This document shows positions 11,790 to 22,497 of a stretch of DNA of 64,000 nucleotides, in pieces (position 1 is the first letter of the stretch; every line of letters starts with the position of its first letter). The notes under the pieces were generated by a model. It made no database searches. It saw only the letters and a list, made by a program, of their open reading frames with translations, and was not told where the DNA came from. Source of the DNA: Macrotis lagotis. Its lineage: Eukaryota; Chordata; Mammalia; Peramelemorphia; Peramelidae. A program made the translations under genes and the position numbers. The stretch covers positions 287,281,078-287,345,077 of the forward strand of contig NC_133660.1 in NCBI RefSeq assembly GCF_037893015.1, written 5' to 3'.

Positions 11790-11900
11790 CAAGACAAGAA
11801 GCATTTATTAAGAATTTACTACTAAGCACTGGGAATCCAATTACAAGCAAAAGAATGGCAGTTCCTGACTTGAGAAGCTTACATTCATTGTGGCCAAATA
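11790..11900 (-). mobile_element. L2 LINE 3' end, antisense
   Basis: 'gaagcatttattaagaattt', 'aagcactgggaatccaatta' and 'cagttcctgacttgagaag' are the antisense form of the L2-type tail. Confidence 0.55.
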
Positions 11901-12462
11901 AGAACCACAATAACAATCATAACAATTACTGATTTTGATATATCACTGCTGGGGTTGGGGGAATTGTTCAAGTTAAAAAAGTCAGAAGCAGAGCCAGGGG
12001 AGGAATAAAAACTGGCAGGCCTGGACCCTTCCAAAATGGTGGCTGCTGGAGGAACTCACCAATGGGAAAAGGGGAGAGGCCTAGCAGAGGGATGTTCCGG
12101 GGAGAGGGGGCTTCAGAGGCAGCTTCAGAGGCTAGGTGAAGATCCAGGGTGCTTCAACATCTGAGGCCCAATGCTCCTGAAGGGAATGAAGAGGTCATCT
12201 AGTCTGACTTCCTTCCTTTTACTGATGAGGAAATTGGGACTTAGGTTAGGTGACTTGCCCTAGGTCAGAGTGGTCAAAAGAAGAGCTGGGATTGGAACTC
12301 TGGGCCTCTGGAAGGCCATTTGACATGAATTCCTCCTTTTCCCTTCTCCACAGCATCTGGTACCTCGTAGGTGCTCAAGTAATATTTGTTGATTGACTGA
12401 CTCCCTGTCCAGGGAACTTTCCATTGTACCATGTCTCGTTTGTTCTCAAGAACCTTAGGAAG

Positions 12463-12608
12463 GGGGCGGCTAGGTGGTGCAGTGGATAAAAGCACCGGCC
12501 CTGGAGTCAGGAGTACCTTAGTTCAAATCCGGCCTCAGACACTTAATAATGACCTAGCTGTGTGGCCTTGGGCAAGCCACTTAACCCCATTGCCTTGCAA
12601 AAACTAAA
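12463..12608 (+). mobile_element. Short marsupial SINE, sense
   Basis: Runs from 'gggggcggctaggtggtgcag' to 'cattgccttgcaaaaact'. Flanked by AAGAACCTTAGGA (12449-12461) and AAGAACCCTAGGA (12609-12621), one mismatch apart. Confidence 0.92.
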
Positions 12609-12649
12609 AAGAACCCTAGGAGGCAAGTGCTGCCAGTAAGCCAAAATAG

Positions 12650-12790
12650 CAAGAGTTTATATGGCTCACTAAAGTTTTCAAATGGTTGGGAGATATTATC
12701 CTACCTCATCCTCACAACAAATTTTTCAGGTTGGTGCTATTATCATTTCCTTTTGATAGATGAAGAGACTGAAAACCAACAGAAATAATC
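12650..12790 (-). mobile_element. MIR/THER-like SINE, antisense
   Basis: 'gttttcaaatggttggga', 'cctacctcatcctcacaaca', 'ggttggtgctattatcattt' and 'gatgaagagactgaaaac' follow the antisense CORE-SINE order. Old. Confidence 0.6.
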
Positions 12791-12861
12791 TTCCTGCTTC
12801 AAAATGTAAAGATCGGGTGACTGATTTAGTCATCCTCCACTCCATTTAAAGTAACTAGTAA

Positions 12862-13026
12862 GGGGTGGCTAGGTGGCACAGTGGATAGAGCACTGGCCCC
12901 CGTAGTCAGGAGGACCTGAGTTCAAATCTGGATTCAGGCACTCAATAATGAACTAGCCGTGTGACCTTGGGCAAGCCACTTAACCCCATTGCCTTACAAA
13001 AACCGAAAAAAAAAAAGGATCAATAA
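12862..13026 (+). mobile_element. Short marsupial SINE, sense
   Basis: Begins 'ggggtggctaggtggcacag' and ends 'ccttacaaaaaccgaaaaaa'. The duplication AAAGTAACTAGTAA lies at about 12848-12861 and again at about 13029-13042. Confidence 0.9.
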
Positions 13027-13917
13027 ATAAAGTAACTAGTAAGATGCACAAATTGATGCCAAACTGATCTCATAGGCTTCACTTACTGTGGAGGAGTCCT
13101 TTGAATGTAGTGACATTGTACAAGAATCCTATCTGGAAGGGTTTTAGACTCTTGGTCTAAAAATGATCCTGTAAGAGAATATGGGGCCATTAGAGAGCTC
13201 AGCCCTGCAGCACACCTCAGAGGGGCCATTTCCAGGGAGTGGAACAGGACCAGGTCTCTTTCCCACCTCAGGATCTTTCGGCTGAAGGACCTTCAGAGCT
13301 CTGCAGGGAATGGACATTGAGGGTCTTGTCTTTTCTTCAGTCCTCCCATCGTTCTCCAGGATCCAGTTAGACATCAGGAGTCAAGGACAGCCTGGAAGTA
13401 CGGAGTCTATTGAGGAAAGGACCCTATACCTAAGGGAATGGGATGCTCTATCTGCCCACCGGCTTACCCATACATTTATATTTGTTCTGCTCATGTTAGT
13501 GCCATAGATACAGCAAGGTGTCCCTATTAGATCCCTGATAGAATGAAGCTCTGGAACACCAGGCAGGGTTGCTTTCTTTCTCTTCCTTCCATCCTTCCTT
13601 CCTCTTTCTCCTTTATTTCCCAGGGCCCAGCCCCAAAAGTGACATAACAGAGGCTTAATAAATGCTCATTGACCCACCAACCAACCCTGGTGAAGATAAT
13701 GTGAGTCCATTAACCTTCTGGAGTCCCCAGATAAGCTTCCTTTACTTAATAATCATCTGAGTGCTTGCAACATGAGACCCATGATGTCTTGTGCCTGGTA
13801 TATCAGAGGTGTTCTAGACTCTGGGGTGGGGCCAAGACTTCAGGACTCCCTGAAGGAGCTGGCCGATCTCCTGGCAGTCCATCAAGTCCCTGTGCATTGG
13901 CAGCTGCCTGCTTCTAA

Positions 13918-13946
13918 GGTGTGTGTGCGTGTGTGTGCGCGCGTGT
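13918..13946. repeat. (GT/GC)n dinucleotide repeat
   Basis: Alternating purine-pyrimidine tract of GT with interspersed GC steps; able to adopt Z-DNA. It lies about 1 kb upstream of the VPS37C first exon. Confidence 0.85.
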
Positions 13947-14939
13947 GCTCTGTAATGATTGTGATGGGCACTTACCCATGTATCAGGCATGTGCTAAGCT
14001 TGTATTTCACAATTACGATCTCATTTGACCTTGGGAGGGAGGAGGGCTGGTCTCCCGCCACTGTTACGGATTAGAAAACTGAGGCCGGCTGAGGTGAGGT
14101 GACTCGGCCAGGGCCACACAGGGAGCTGGATCTGGGCCTGGGCCTGCTCTCGCTCTGGGCCGACAGTCTTGCCGCATGGCTCTCACACTGGGAGCTGCTT
14201 TGGGGGCCCCTCCAGGGACCGGCCAGTCCAGCTCTTTTTAGCCGGAGCTTTATTTTCATGTTGATTGAGCCGAAAGTTCCCTCGGCGCCCCCGGAGAGGC
14301 GGGATCCCCTTCGGCCCGCCCACCCGGCCAGGGCCAGGCCGGCTTCCAGTCCAGTGGGGGGCAGGGGGTCCCCGCGAGTGCTGTCCCCGCCGCCTCCGTC
14401 CCACCGGGCGCCGTCTGGCTGGGGTCTGCCAGCCGCAGCCCCCGCGGGGGGCGGGGTGCCGGGCATCGCCCCCGTCCCGGGCAGCGCCCGGGGAGCCTCG
14501 GCCGGCCGCGGCCCACGATGACTCGGTGCCGGCGGCGGGTGGGGCTCGGGCGGGCTCGCGCCCCCTGGAGGCCTGGGCAGCCCTCAGGGGCCTTCCGGGT
14601 GAGGCGACCGCGGGCGCGGCGGGGGCACGGGGGCGGGCACGCACGCACGCACGCCCTGCGGGGGCGGGTCACCTGACTTGGCCCGGCCCGAGGCCGCGCA
14701 GCCTGGGTCCCGCTCGCGCAGGCGCACTCCTCGGGCCTCGCCGGTCTCGGGGGCGGGGCCGGCGATACCACCTCGGGAGTGAGGAGGGGTCGGTTTGGGG
14801 CGCTTGGACCCTACCAATACCTGTGGGGGGGGAGAGGCCGCGGCTCCTCGGCCGAGGAGAATGAAGACCAGAAAGCGGAGCCGGCGGGAAGAGCGGGAGC
14901 CTCCGGGGCCCGGCGGCGTCACGTCCGGTGGGCGGGGCC

Positions 14940-15019
14940 AGGCGCTCCCCCTCCCGCCCCGGCCCGGAAGCGTGCGGCTTAAGGCGAGAGGCGGCGGCGG
15001 CGGCGGCGGGAGCCGGCCG
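14940..15019 (+). other. VPS37C: VPS37C exon 1, non-coding (5' end approximate)
   Basis: The (GGC)n-rich leader ends at 15019 in front of GTGAGT, the only strong donor I see in the core of the island. The next usable acceptor on the same strand with a matching coding exon is at 29455. The transcription start is not defined by sequence alone; I place it loosely after the GC boxes. Confidence 0.55.
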
Positions 15020-15136
15020 GTGAGTGGCCCGGGGCGCCCGGCCCGGGGCTGCGCGGGGGTGGGGCCAGGAAGGGGGCTTCGCGGGGCGCGGCAGCCTCGT
15101 CCTGGCGGAGCGCCGTGATTGGGCCGAGGGGGCGCG

Positions 15137-15143
15137 TGACTCA
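15137..15143. promoter_or_regulatory. AP-1/TRE site in an 11-bp palindrome
   Basis: TGACTCA, the consensus FOS/JUN element, sits in the centre of the perfect palindrome CGTGACTCACG (15135-15145), about 120 bp into intron 1 of VPS37C. Confidence 0.5.
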
Positions 15144-15191
15144 CGCCGTTGCCTGGAGCCCGGGTGGGTGGGGGGAAAGGGAGGCGAGGGC

Positions 15192-15201
15192 CGCACGTGA
15201 C
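15192..15201. promoter_or_regulatory. CACGTG E-box, CLEAR-like
   Basis: CACGTG at 15194-15199 reads GGTCACGTGC on the - strand, matching the GTCACGTG half of the TFEB/TFE3 CLEAR consensus. USF or MYC/MAX binding is equally possible. Confidence 0.45.
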
Positions 15202-15251
15202 CTCCAGCCGCCTCCCCCTCCCCCCGGCTCTAGCACCGGGTCCCGAGCCCC

Positions 15252-15281
15252 GGGGGGAGGGGCGGGGCGGGGCGGGGCGGC
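15252..15281. repeat. GGGGC tandem tract
   Basis: Several successive GGGGC/GGGG units give at least four G-runs within 30 bases, a G-quadruplex candidate on the + strand in the 5' end of intron 1. Confidence 0.7.
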
Positions 15282-15359
15282 CCCCTCACACCCCCCACCC
15301 GGGGGGCAAGGGAAGGGGCTCGGGAGGACTCGGAGCAGGGGGAGTCAGGGCCTGGGGGC

Positions 15360-15455
15360 CCCGGGATGGGGGGTCCCGGGATGGGGGGTCCCGGGATGGG
15401 GGCGCCGGGGGGCCCCGGGATGGGGGGCGCCGGGGGGCCCCGGGACGGGGGGCAT
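15360..15455. repeat. GC-rich minisatellite, unit about 16 bp
   Basis: About five imperfect units of 'gggatggggggtcccg' type run head to tail, with later units carrying 'cgccgggggg' changes. The glycine-rich open frames at 15115-15925 are a by-product of this repeat. Confidence 0.75.
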
Positions 15456-16514
15456 CACAGACCCCGGGACCTAGCAGCCACGGGCGAGGTGCTCACTGGT
15501 TTCCCGGCTCCCCCGACGCTGCTGGGCAGCCTGGCCCCAGGGGGGAGCTGACTTGGGGTCCTCCGCGAGCATCCCAGCCGCAGCCTTGGGGGGACGGTGG
15601 GCCAGCAAGATTTAGCAGGGCCTGGAGAGCGCTGGGGGCTCCCCGAAGCCTTCGCTGGTCCCTCAGGTCCGCCACCCCCCTCCCCAGCTGTCTCCCAGTT
15701 GCTGGCGGGGTCTCTTCCATTCCATACTCAGGGCAGGCAGTGCCTGAACCCCAAGACCAGCGTGACCCCTACTTGGTGGCTGCCCCGATGGCTGGGGGGG
15801 CCTTGGTCCCTGGCACAGCGGCTCTGAGGCAGCCTGGTGCTGTAGCCACCTGCCCTGGGGGGGTGGCAGAGCTGAGACCCCTGAGGCCGGGGCCTCCCTC
15901 CCTGCAGCCAGCACCCCCCGGCTGACCCCTTCTCCCCAGCTTCAGATCCCCCATCTGCAAAGTGGGGGGATTGAGTTTTCCTTCCCAGGCGCGCTGCTTT
16001 GCCAGCCTGGAGCTCTTGACCCGTGCATCACAGGGCTTGTCCATCTTTGCCCTGTTGCTTCTGCTCTCTTGGGCCACAGATGATCCTGAGGTGGAGGATG
16101 GGTGTCACCCGGCTGCTCCCTTGGTCTGCCAGCTCGCTGAGGCTTCTGGCATCGATCCCGGACTCCCCCTGTCCTGTCACTGGCATCACCCAGGGGACAA
16201 AAGCTTCTTAAGCTGCAGAGCCCGGGCACAGACACCAGCCTCTCTGCCTCTGCTTGTGCTCTTCTCCCTCCCTGCCGCTCCCATCTCCTCATCCCTTTGT
16301 GCCGCCGTTCCCCCCGGCTTTCAATCTGAGACCTGGCCACCTCTCCTTGGCCCGATGGAACCCAGGGCTGGGCATGGGGAGAAAGGGACTTTGCCGGGGA
16401 CTGCCTTTTCCTGGGCTGCTGTCCAAAGCTGCGGTCTCTGGACAGGTACGGAGCTGGGGGCATGGGGGGGTGGCTGTCCAAGGGGCCATCGCCATCATGG
16501 CCAGCATTTCTGTG

Positions 16515-16640
16515 GTGTCTCGTGGTCTGGAAAGTTCTTTATGGGATCATCTCAGGCACCCTGACTGTACAGAGGAGAAAATGGAGCCTGGAAGTTGTTG
16601 GTGACTTATTCAGGGTCACTCAGCTAGGGAATGAGAAGCG
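16515..16640 (-). mobile_element. MIR-like SINE, antisense
   Basis: 'gaaagttctttatgggatca', 'gtacagaggagaaaatgg' and 'gggtcactcagctagggaat' follow antisense MIR order, in VPS37C intron 1. Confidence 0.5.
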
Positions 16641-16814
16641 GTCTTCTGGGCTGGGGCCCAGGCTGCTCTTCTCTCTTGACCAGAGCCCCCAAGTGATCTC
16701 GTCTGTGGCCTTTGCAGTGTCTACTGTCACATGGTTCCAAGCCACCATGGTCCTATTCCCTCCTCTGCTCCTTGTCTATTCTCTTTTACCTTTGTCTGCT
16801 CAGGGTGGGCTTTT

Positions 16815-16972
16815 TTTTTAAGGGTTTTTTTTTTTGCAAGGCAATGGGGTTAAGTGGCTTGCCCAAGGCCACACAGCTAGGTCATTATTAAGTGTCTGAG
16901 ACCGGATTTGAACCCAGGTACTCCTGACTCCAAGGCCAGTGCTTTATCCACTATGCCACCTAGCCACCCCAG
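16815..16972 (-). mobile_element. Short marsupial SINE, antisense, in VPS37C intron 1
   Basis: T-runs, then the full antisense body to 'ccacctagccacccc'. The duplication AGGGTGGGCTTTT at 16802-16814 and 16973-16985 confirms both ends. Confidence 0.92.
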
Positions 16973-18369
16973 AGGGTGGGCTTTTCTGGGGAGATGCCCC
17001 CTTTCTGCCTGTCTGCCATTCTGAGTGCCAGCTGTGGGCTCTGTCCCAGGGGCTCATCCCATCGGGATGCTGGCAGTGCCTCTGTCCTTACAATGCTGAC
17101 CACTGTTCGGAGGGCGGTTGTGGACTGGGTGAACCAGGACATGGAGAAAACAACTCTTGTCTTGTCAGATTTTAGTTCCTAGAAACCCTATAGGAAAGCT
17201 TAAAGCTTTGCAAGAAAACCCTGCCAGGCAACCATGATGGATCCGCTCTGGTCAGGCGAACCAGAAACGTATTTTAGCTCTAGTGCTGCCTGCCCTTTCC
17301 CCAGCCACAGAACAGGGGGCCAAGTCTCAGGCTCATTCCTCTTCAGCCAGGGCCCTGGGGAGGGGTCCTGGGCTGGGGGGGGGGGGTTATGTAGGAGAGA
17401 CAGGTACAGAGGGGCAGGACAAGGAGTGGGCAGGGCTGAGTCCCAGGAAGGCCTCTTGTGCCCCCCAGGGCAATCTTAGCTCATCCCCAGGTATCTGGAT
17501 CAGATATCTGCACAGACAGTTTACAAGGGGTCTTCCTCACCCCTTACCCAGTGAGGTAGGCAAGTACAGACAGTGAATCATCCCATTTCACAGGTGGAGA
17601 AACTGAGGCCCAGGGCTCCCTCAGAAAGTGCTGATTTGCCAGGTCCAAAGGTGACTGGAGGGATTGGAGCCAGTGGGGGTGCTCTCCCTGCTCCGCCCTG
17701 ACCCTCCCTCATGCTTTGCCACACCCTTTGTCAACTTGTAATACCAACTGAACCAGAATGGACCAGGTGGATCCTGGCCTTGGCATCTGGTGGCCTTGGT
17801 GTCCAGGGCAGCTGTTCAGCCTCTGGTCCTTCAAAGGCCACCTTGTATTGGTCACCTTGCATTGGTGTGCATGGGCCACAAAACCCTGGGCGAGAAGCTG
17901 CCCCTGCCATGTTGGACCCTGAAAGAACCTTTGTGGGGAGCACCCAGCCCCTGGGTTTCTGTCTGGTTCTGCATGCTTGGATCCTGTCCCTAGGGGGTGC
18001 TCAGTCAGAGATGGGGTGAGCCTGGCTCTGCAGAGGGAGGTAGATGAGGGATAGTGGGCTACCTAGCCTGGAATCGGAGGATCCACCACCAGAGTTCTCT
18101 TGTGATGCTCCTCCCCATGGGGGTGTTGCTGAGTGGGGGCTTATGTCCACAGTGGCAGAGTCAGACTAGGCTCATGGTCCCGGTGATGCCCACCCGCCTT
18201 TGGGGTTTAGAGGAACCGCCCCCAGGGCAGTGTAAGGGGCAGCCCAGGAAAGTCATAAAGGAGCTAGGGTGGCCTTGGTTGGAGCAGGCACCACATTCAG
18301 GAAATTACAGGTGCTGGAAATGTGATTCTGAAAGATAAAACTCTGGGGAAAACCTATGGAGCAGATTTA

Positions 18370-19515
18370 AGTCAGAAGCATTTATTAAGCACTTACTGTA
18401 TTCCAAAGAATGGCAGAGAGCCAAGGACAGAACCTCTACATTGTCCCTGTCCCAAAGATGCCAACATAGAAATAATTGAATATGACCAGATTAGATCCAG
18501 AGTCAATGGAAGAGAGGCCCAGGAGCAGAGGCCTGGGAGATGGGGAGTGGGAGGAATTGGGGTGCGGGACCAACTTCATCTGGCTCTTGAAGCTGAGAGG
18601 GGAGGGGGCTGACCATTTCAGGCAGGGGCCACAGCCAGGGCGAAGGTGTACAGATGAGAGATGGAGAGTTGGGTTGTGCTCATGGAGCCGCAACAGGTCA
18701 GGGAGGTTGTGTCCTGGAGTTTGTGGAGGGGAGAAAGGTATGAGAAGAGCAGGAAGGAAGCCGTGGCCAGCTTTAAGTGCCATGCGGATCTGGAGGTCCA
18801 TTGGGCAGGGGGGTGTGATCACCTCGGTAGAAGAGTGTCAGGTTGGGATGATAACTGCCCTTGTATAGAACTCAAAGGTTTGCAAAGTTCTTTCTCCTGC
18901 AAAAACCTGGAAGGTAGGTGTTATCCCTGTTTTTCAGATGAGGAAACCAAGGCACAGAAAGCATAAGTGCCTCACTTCAGGGTCACACAGATATAAATGT
19001 TGGTGGCCAAACTGGAATTGACCCTTAGGCCAGTGCTGTATCCACTGTCCCACTGAGGATCCTCAAGGCAGAGAGACCAGTAGCAAAGCTGCTGACATAG
19101 TCCAAATGGGAGGTGCTGAGGGTCTCAACAGGGCTAGGGGCTGTGCGACTGGAGAGCAGGGCATGTGTTTGAGAGATGACTTGAAGGCTGGATTTGGTGA
19201 TGGATTGGGTCTGTGAGAGAGGAAGGAACAAGAGGATGCCAAGGTGGTGAACCCAGTGAGGCCTAGTCAGCAACAGGGAAGAGTAGAGTGTTGGGAATAT
19301 GAAGAAGGAACTCTGTTGACTTGGGGATGACCATCGGACACCCAGCTGTGGAGGCAGGAGAGGGGCTGGGAAATCATCTGCAGTTACGGAGAGGACCCAG
19401 GCCAGACCCTTGAGGACCTGTCCTTAGTGGATGGGACATGAGACCCAGCAGAGGATCCTGAGGACAAAGAACAATCAGAAGAGTAGAGAACCAGGAGAGA
19501 CCCCTGAGGACTTGG
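18370..19515 (-). mobile_element. L2-class LINE, antisense, split by a MIR/THER copy
   Basis: The + strand reads as reverse L2: 'gaagcatttattaagcactt' at the tail side, then 'ggccagctttaagtgccatg', 'aaggctggatttggtgatgg', 'gaacccagtgaggcctag' and 'tgaccatcggacacccagct'. An antisense CORE-SINE occupies about 18855-19055. Old and heavily diverged; lies in VPS37C intron 1. Confidence 0.65.
18855..19055 (-). mobile_element. MIR/THER-like SINE inserted in the L2 element
   Basis: 'ctcaaaggtttgcaaagttc', 'ttatccctgtttttcagatg', 'ttcagggtcacacagatata' and 'gtgctgtatccactgtccca' follow antisense CORE-SINE order. Confidence 0.7.
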
Positions 19516-20429
19516 AAAATGCTGAATCCTAAAAATAACCCTAGAGAAAATATGCCACGGCCTAAAGGGGGGAAATTGTTGGTCTCTAGAAATCATTGAG
19601 ATGATGCAAGTGGAGGAGTCAAAGACATTTCTGGTTTGAATTGGACCAAACTCACTTTTCTTTCTTGACTCACTGTTAATTAGAAAGCTGATTGGGATGG
19701 CCTCTAAGGGCCAGAATTTATATTCTGTGAGTGACAGTCAGGAGAGGTGTTTTAACACCTCAGAACATGGAAAGAGAGTGGTTGAGCTGAGAACCTGAGA
19801 CCCCTGAGAGGAGTGCTGGGGGGCGGGGCGAGTGCAAGGATGGTGGCCCAGGGGCTTCAGGGAGAGCTCAGAACTCTGGCCAGGGCCATAAGAGAGCAGG
19901 CAGCTCTCTAAGGAGAGGGGAGCTATGAAGATGGACAGGGGCATCACACACCTTATAGCAAGGATCGAGGGCCCACCATATCCACAACTCTGGGAGCCAC
20001 TGAGGGAGACCCAGGACAAACAAAACCCACTCTTACCTTCAGAAGTGGCAGGGGTGGGGAGGTCTTGACTGGACCAACCCAGTGAAGAGGGGAGAGCATC
20101 CTAAGCATGGGGACTGAGGTGAGCAAAGGATAGAAACAGAGAGGTGAACCTGCCTGTGGGACAGAGTAGACAGAACTTGGGGGGGGGGATGGTGGAATTG
20201 AGGAGTAGAATGAGGGGGCTACTGTAGAGATGCTCTAGAAAGTAGTCCTTGTAGATTTGAAAGTTTGTGGAGTCTTCTCTAGAGATTCCTCCGAACTATC
20301 CTTTCAATAAGGATAATCAAGTGTTATTCCCAGGTTAAATATGAAGAGCATGATCTCTCCTCATCCCAAGGCCCAAATCCAGACTCATGCCATTATTTGT
20401 GGCTCTTGCATTGTTTCTCTCATGTACAA
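19516..20429. other. VPS37C intron 1 sequence without recognised features
   Basis: No exon or young repeat seen. Parts resemble antisense L2 (19840-20130, 'agcaaggatcgag', 'gagagcatcctaagcatg'). A 10-bp G-run is at 20179-20188. Confidence 0.35.
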
Positions 20430-20625
20430 TCTTTGTCGTCCCATTTGAGGTTTTCCTGGCAAAGATACTGGAGGGGTTGCCCCTTCCTTCTCTAGCTCAT
20501 TTTACAGATGAGGAAACTGAGGCAGACAGGGTGCCATAACCTGCACAGGGTTACACAGTTGACAATACTGGAGGCTTCATTTGAACTCTGGTCTTCCTGT
20601 CCCTAGGACCAGCGCTGTATTGACT
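20430..20625 (-). mobile_element. MAR1-like long SINE, antisense
   Basis: 'gaggttttcctggcaaagat', 'agctcattttacagatgagg' and 'gggttacacagttgac' match the reverse complement of the MAR1 3' part and body. Confidence 0.75.
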
Positions 20626-21997
20626 TCTGTCATCCCATATTATCTCTGTTCTGCATGATGGGAAGGGGAGAGGCCAGAGACCCTGAGACCCCTTTGGAGC
20701 TGCTACAGTTGTCAGTGTGCATGGATGAGGGCCAGGACCATTAGTGTTTAGTGCCTGGTTGTTGTGGTTGTAGCTCATGAGGCTGGTTCTGAGCTGGGGA
20801 AGTGACAGGACCCCAAGGGGCTTGGGAGGTGAGCTGCCTGGGGGGGGGGGTCACACATGGAGAGTTTGCAGCTGGAGCGTGGGCCTGGAGCCTGTTTCAG
20901 AGTCAGGGATCCAGTTGTCTGCATTTCTAGTAATGATTATCAGTCAGGAATGACTCTGTTACTTCACTTCCCGGCATGGGGGATGGATAAATAGATTGCC
21001 CAAGGTCTTCTGGCTCTTACACTTTCTTCTAGGCTAAGAGACTGGGCCTTGCTGAGGGGATGTCTCGGGCTTCTACAGAGAGGCTTCTTCCCCCCCTCTT
21101 CCTTCCTGCTGTTCTGATAAGCTCCTTACTCCTTCGGGGGGGGCGGGCAGAGTTTTCCCAAGGTGAAGGCCAGAAGGGGAGGAAGTAACCTAGGTGGCTC
21201 TGGTGGGTTTGTGAAGCTGTCTGAAAGATTGGGCAGAGAGGTTGCTAACTTGGAGGGGGGTGGCTCCTCCCCACAGGTAGCTGAAGATCCTTTGGGTGAA
21301 TCTGGAACGCCTGTGTCTGGAAGCCACCCCACTCCCCTTCAGGTAGAGACTGGGTTTTGTGGGTCAGTGCCAGCATGGCTGTGAATGAACCATCTCTGAG
21401 AGCCTGGCTGTCCTCATCTACACACAGTATTTATGCCCATCCTGCCTGGCAGGGAGGTGGGCAGGCGAGGACTTTGTACATCAACGAATACTCTCCAAAG
21501 AGGATTGGGATTGGCCACTGGTGTTTTTACTGAAAGCCACGGAAATCCTAGGGCTCTAAGGCACCCTGCCCCCACTCCAAAGAGTCCATTCGCATCAAAC
21601 ATGTAGGTAAAGCCCCCAAAGTTTCCCAAAACAAGAGTCTACTGGTTTGCAGACCATCTCTGTAATGGGTAATGAATGCTGAGGAAGAAATGCTGATTTT
21701 ATTGGTTTTATGAAAATGGCTGGGTAAGGCCTTGTAGATGAAAGCATTATTAAAGGGAGCAAGATCCTCAGGCTCTGCTCTGAATGAGGAAATGCCACCT
21801 AAAGGGGAACTGGAGGAGAGGGCGGAGCCCAGGGAGAAGAGGAAGGGACTCAGGACTGGTGTCCAGCGCCCTGGGGGAGGCCATGGCCTGGAGGTTGACC
21901 CAGCCTGTGTAGGGTTGGGTCCCTTTAATCCACTTAGAGTTGAACCTGCCTAGAAATGAGGCCTTGGCATAGAACAAGCCCCCCCCCCCCATAGAGG

Positions 21998-22011
21998 GTT
22001 TCCAAGGCAAC
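21998..22011. promoter_or_regulatory. X-box (RFX-type) motif
   Basis: GTTTCCAAGGCAAC fits the palindromic RFX consensus GTTNCC-N2-GGNAAC. A CRE-like TGACATCA lies a short distance downstream. It is in VPS37C intron 1; function untested. Confidence 0.35.
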
Positions 22012-22266
22012 CCCAGCTTTCTGTGACATCACCATGGGCCGGACAAGGGCTAGGTCAGGGCCGCAGCTCAGCCGGACGCCTGACTAGGGCAGCTGAGGCT
22101 TTTATGAAATCACAGGTCAGAGACAGGGATTTTACAATTCTGCCTCTAGTGGCTGTTGGAAGATGAAGGTGCAGGAGCGCCTTCAAATGGGTGGCTGGGG
22201 TGGACAGGCTGCGGCCAGATCCTGCACTGCCCCTAACAACAGCTGACATTGGACAAGCGCTGGGTG

Positions 22267-22497
22267 GTTGTTCAGTCATTTTCCAGGCATGCCCCCCTCT
22301 TTGTGACCCCATTGGGGTTTTCTTGGCCATTTCCTCCTCCAATTCATTTTGACAGAGGAGGAAACTGAGGCAGATGGAGTGAAGTGTTGCCCAGTGACAC
22401 CTTGCTAGGAGATGTCTGAGGTTGGATCTGAATTCAGAAAGCTGAGTCTCCCTAATTCCAGGCCTGGTGCCCTGTCCATCATCCACCTAGCTGACCA
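22267..22497 (-). mobile_element. MAR1-like long SINE, antisense
   Basis: From 'gttgttcagtcattttcca' through 'ccattggggttttcttggcc', 'ttttgacagaggaggaaact' and 'ctgtccatcatccacctag': a nearly complete antisense MAR1-type copy. Confidence 0.85.

Larger units (their letters stand above)
14090..15480 (+). promoter_or_regulatory. VPS37C: CpG island and promoter region of VPS37C
   Basis: GC content and CpG density rise sharply at about 14.1 kb and fall after about 15.5 kb; the rest of the window is CpG-poor. Inside are several GC boxes (for example 'gggcggggcc' near 14752 and 14934), a CGTCACGT site near 14923, an ETS-like CCGGAAG near 14964, a TGACTCA site at 15137 and a CACGTG site at 15194. 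No TATA box is obvious, in keeping with a housekeeping promoter. A strong donor (CCG|GTGAGT) at 15020 marks the first exon end. Confidence 0.85.

Noticed and set aside
14071-15925. Long Pro/Arg/Gly-rich open frames on both strands, the longest 258 codons
   Set aside because: The CpG island is so GC-rich that stop codons are scarce; several frames on both strands are open at once, and the glycine-rich one follows the minisatellite.
15942-16564. 200-codon + frame and 179-codon - frame in VPS37C intron 1
   Set aside because: No recognisable domain; both strands are open together, and part overlaps a MIR-like fragment.
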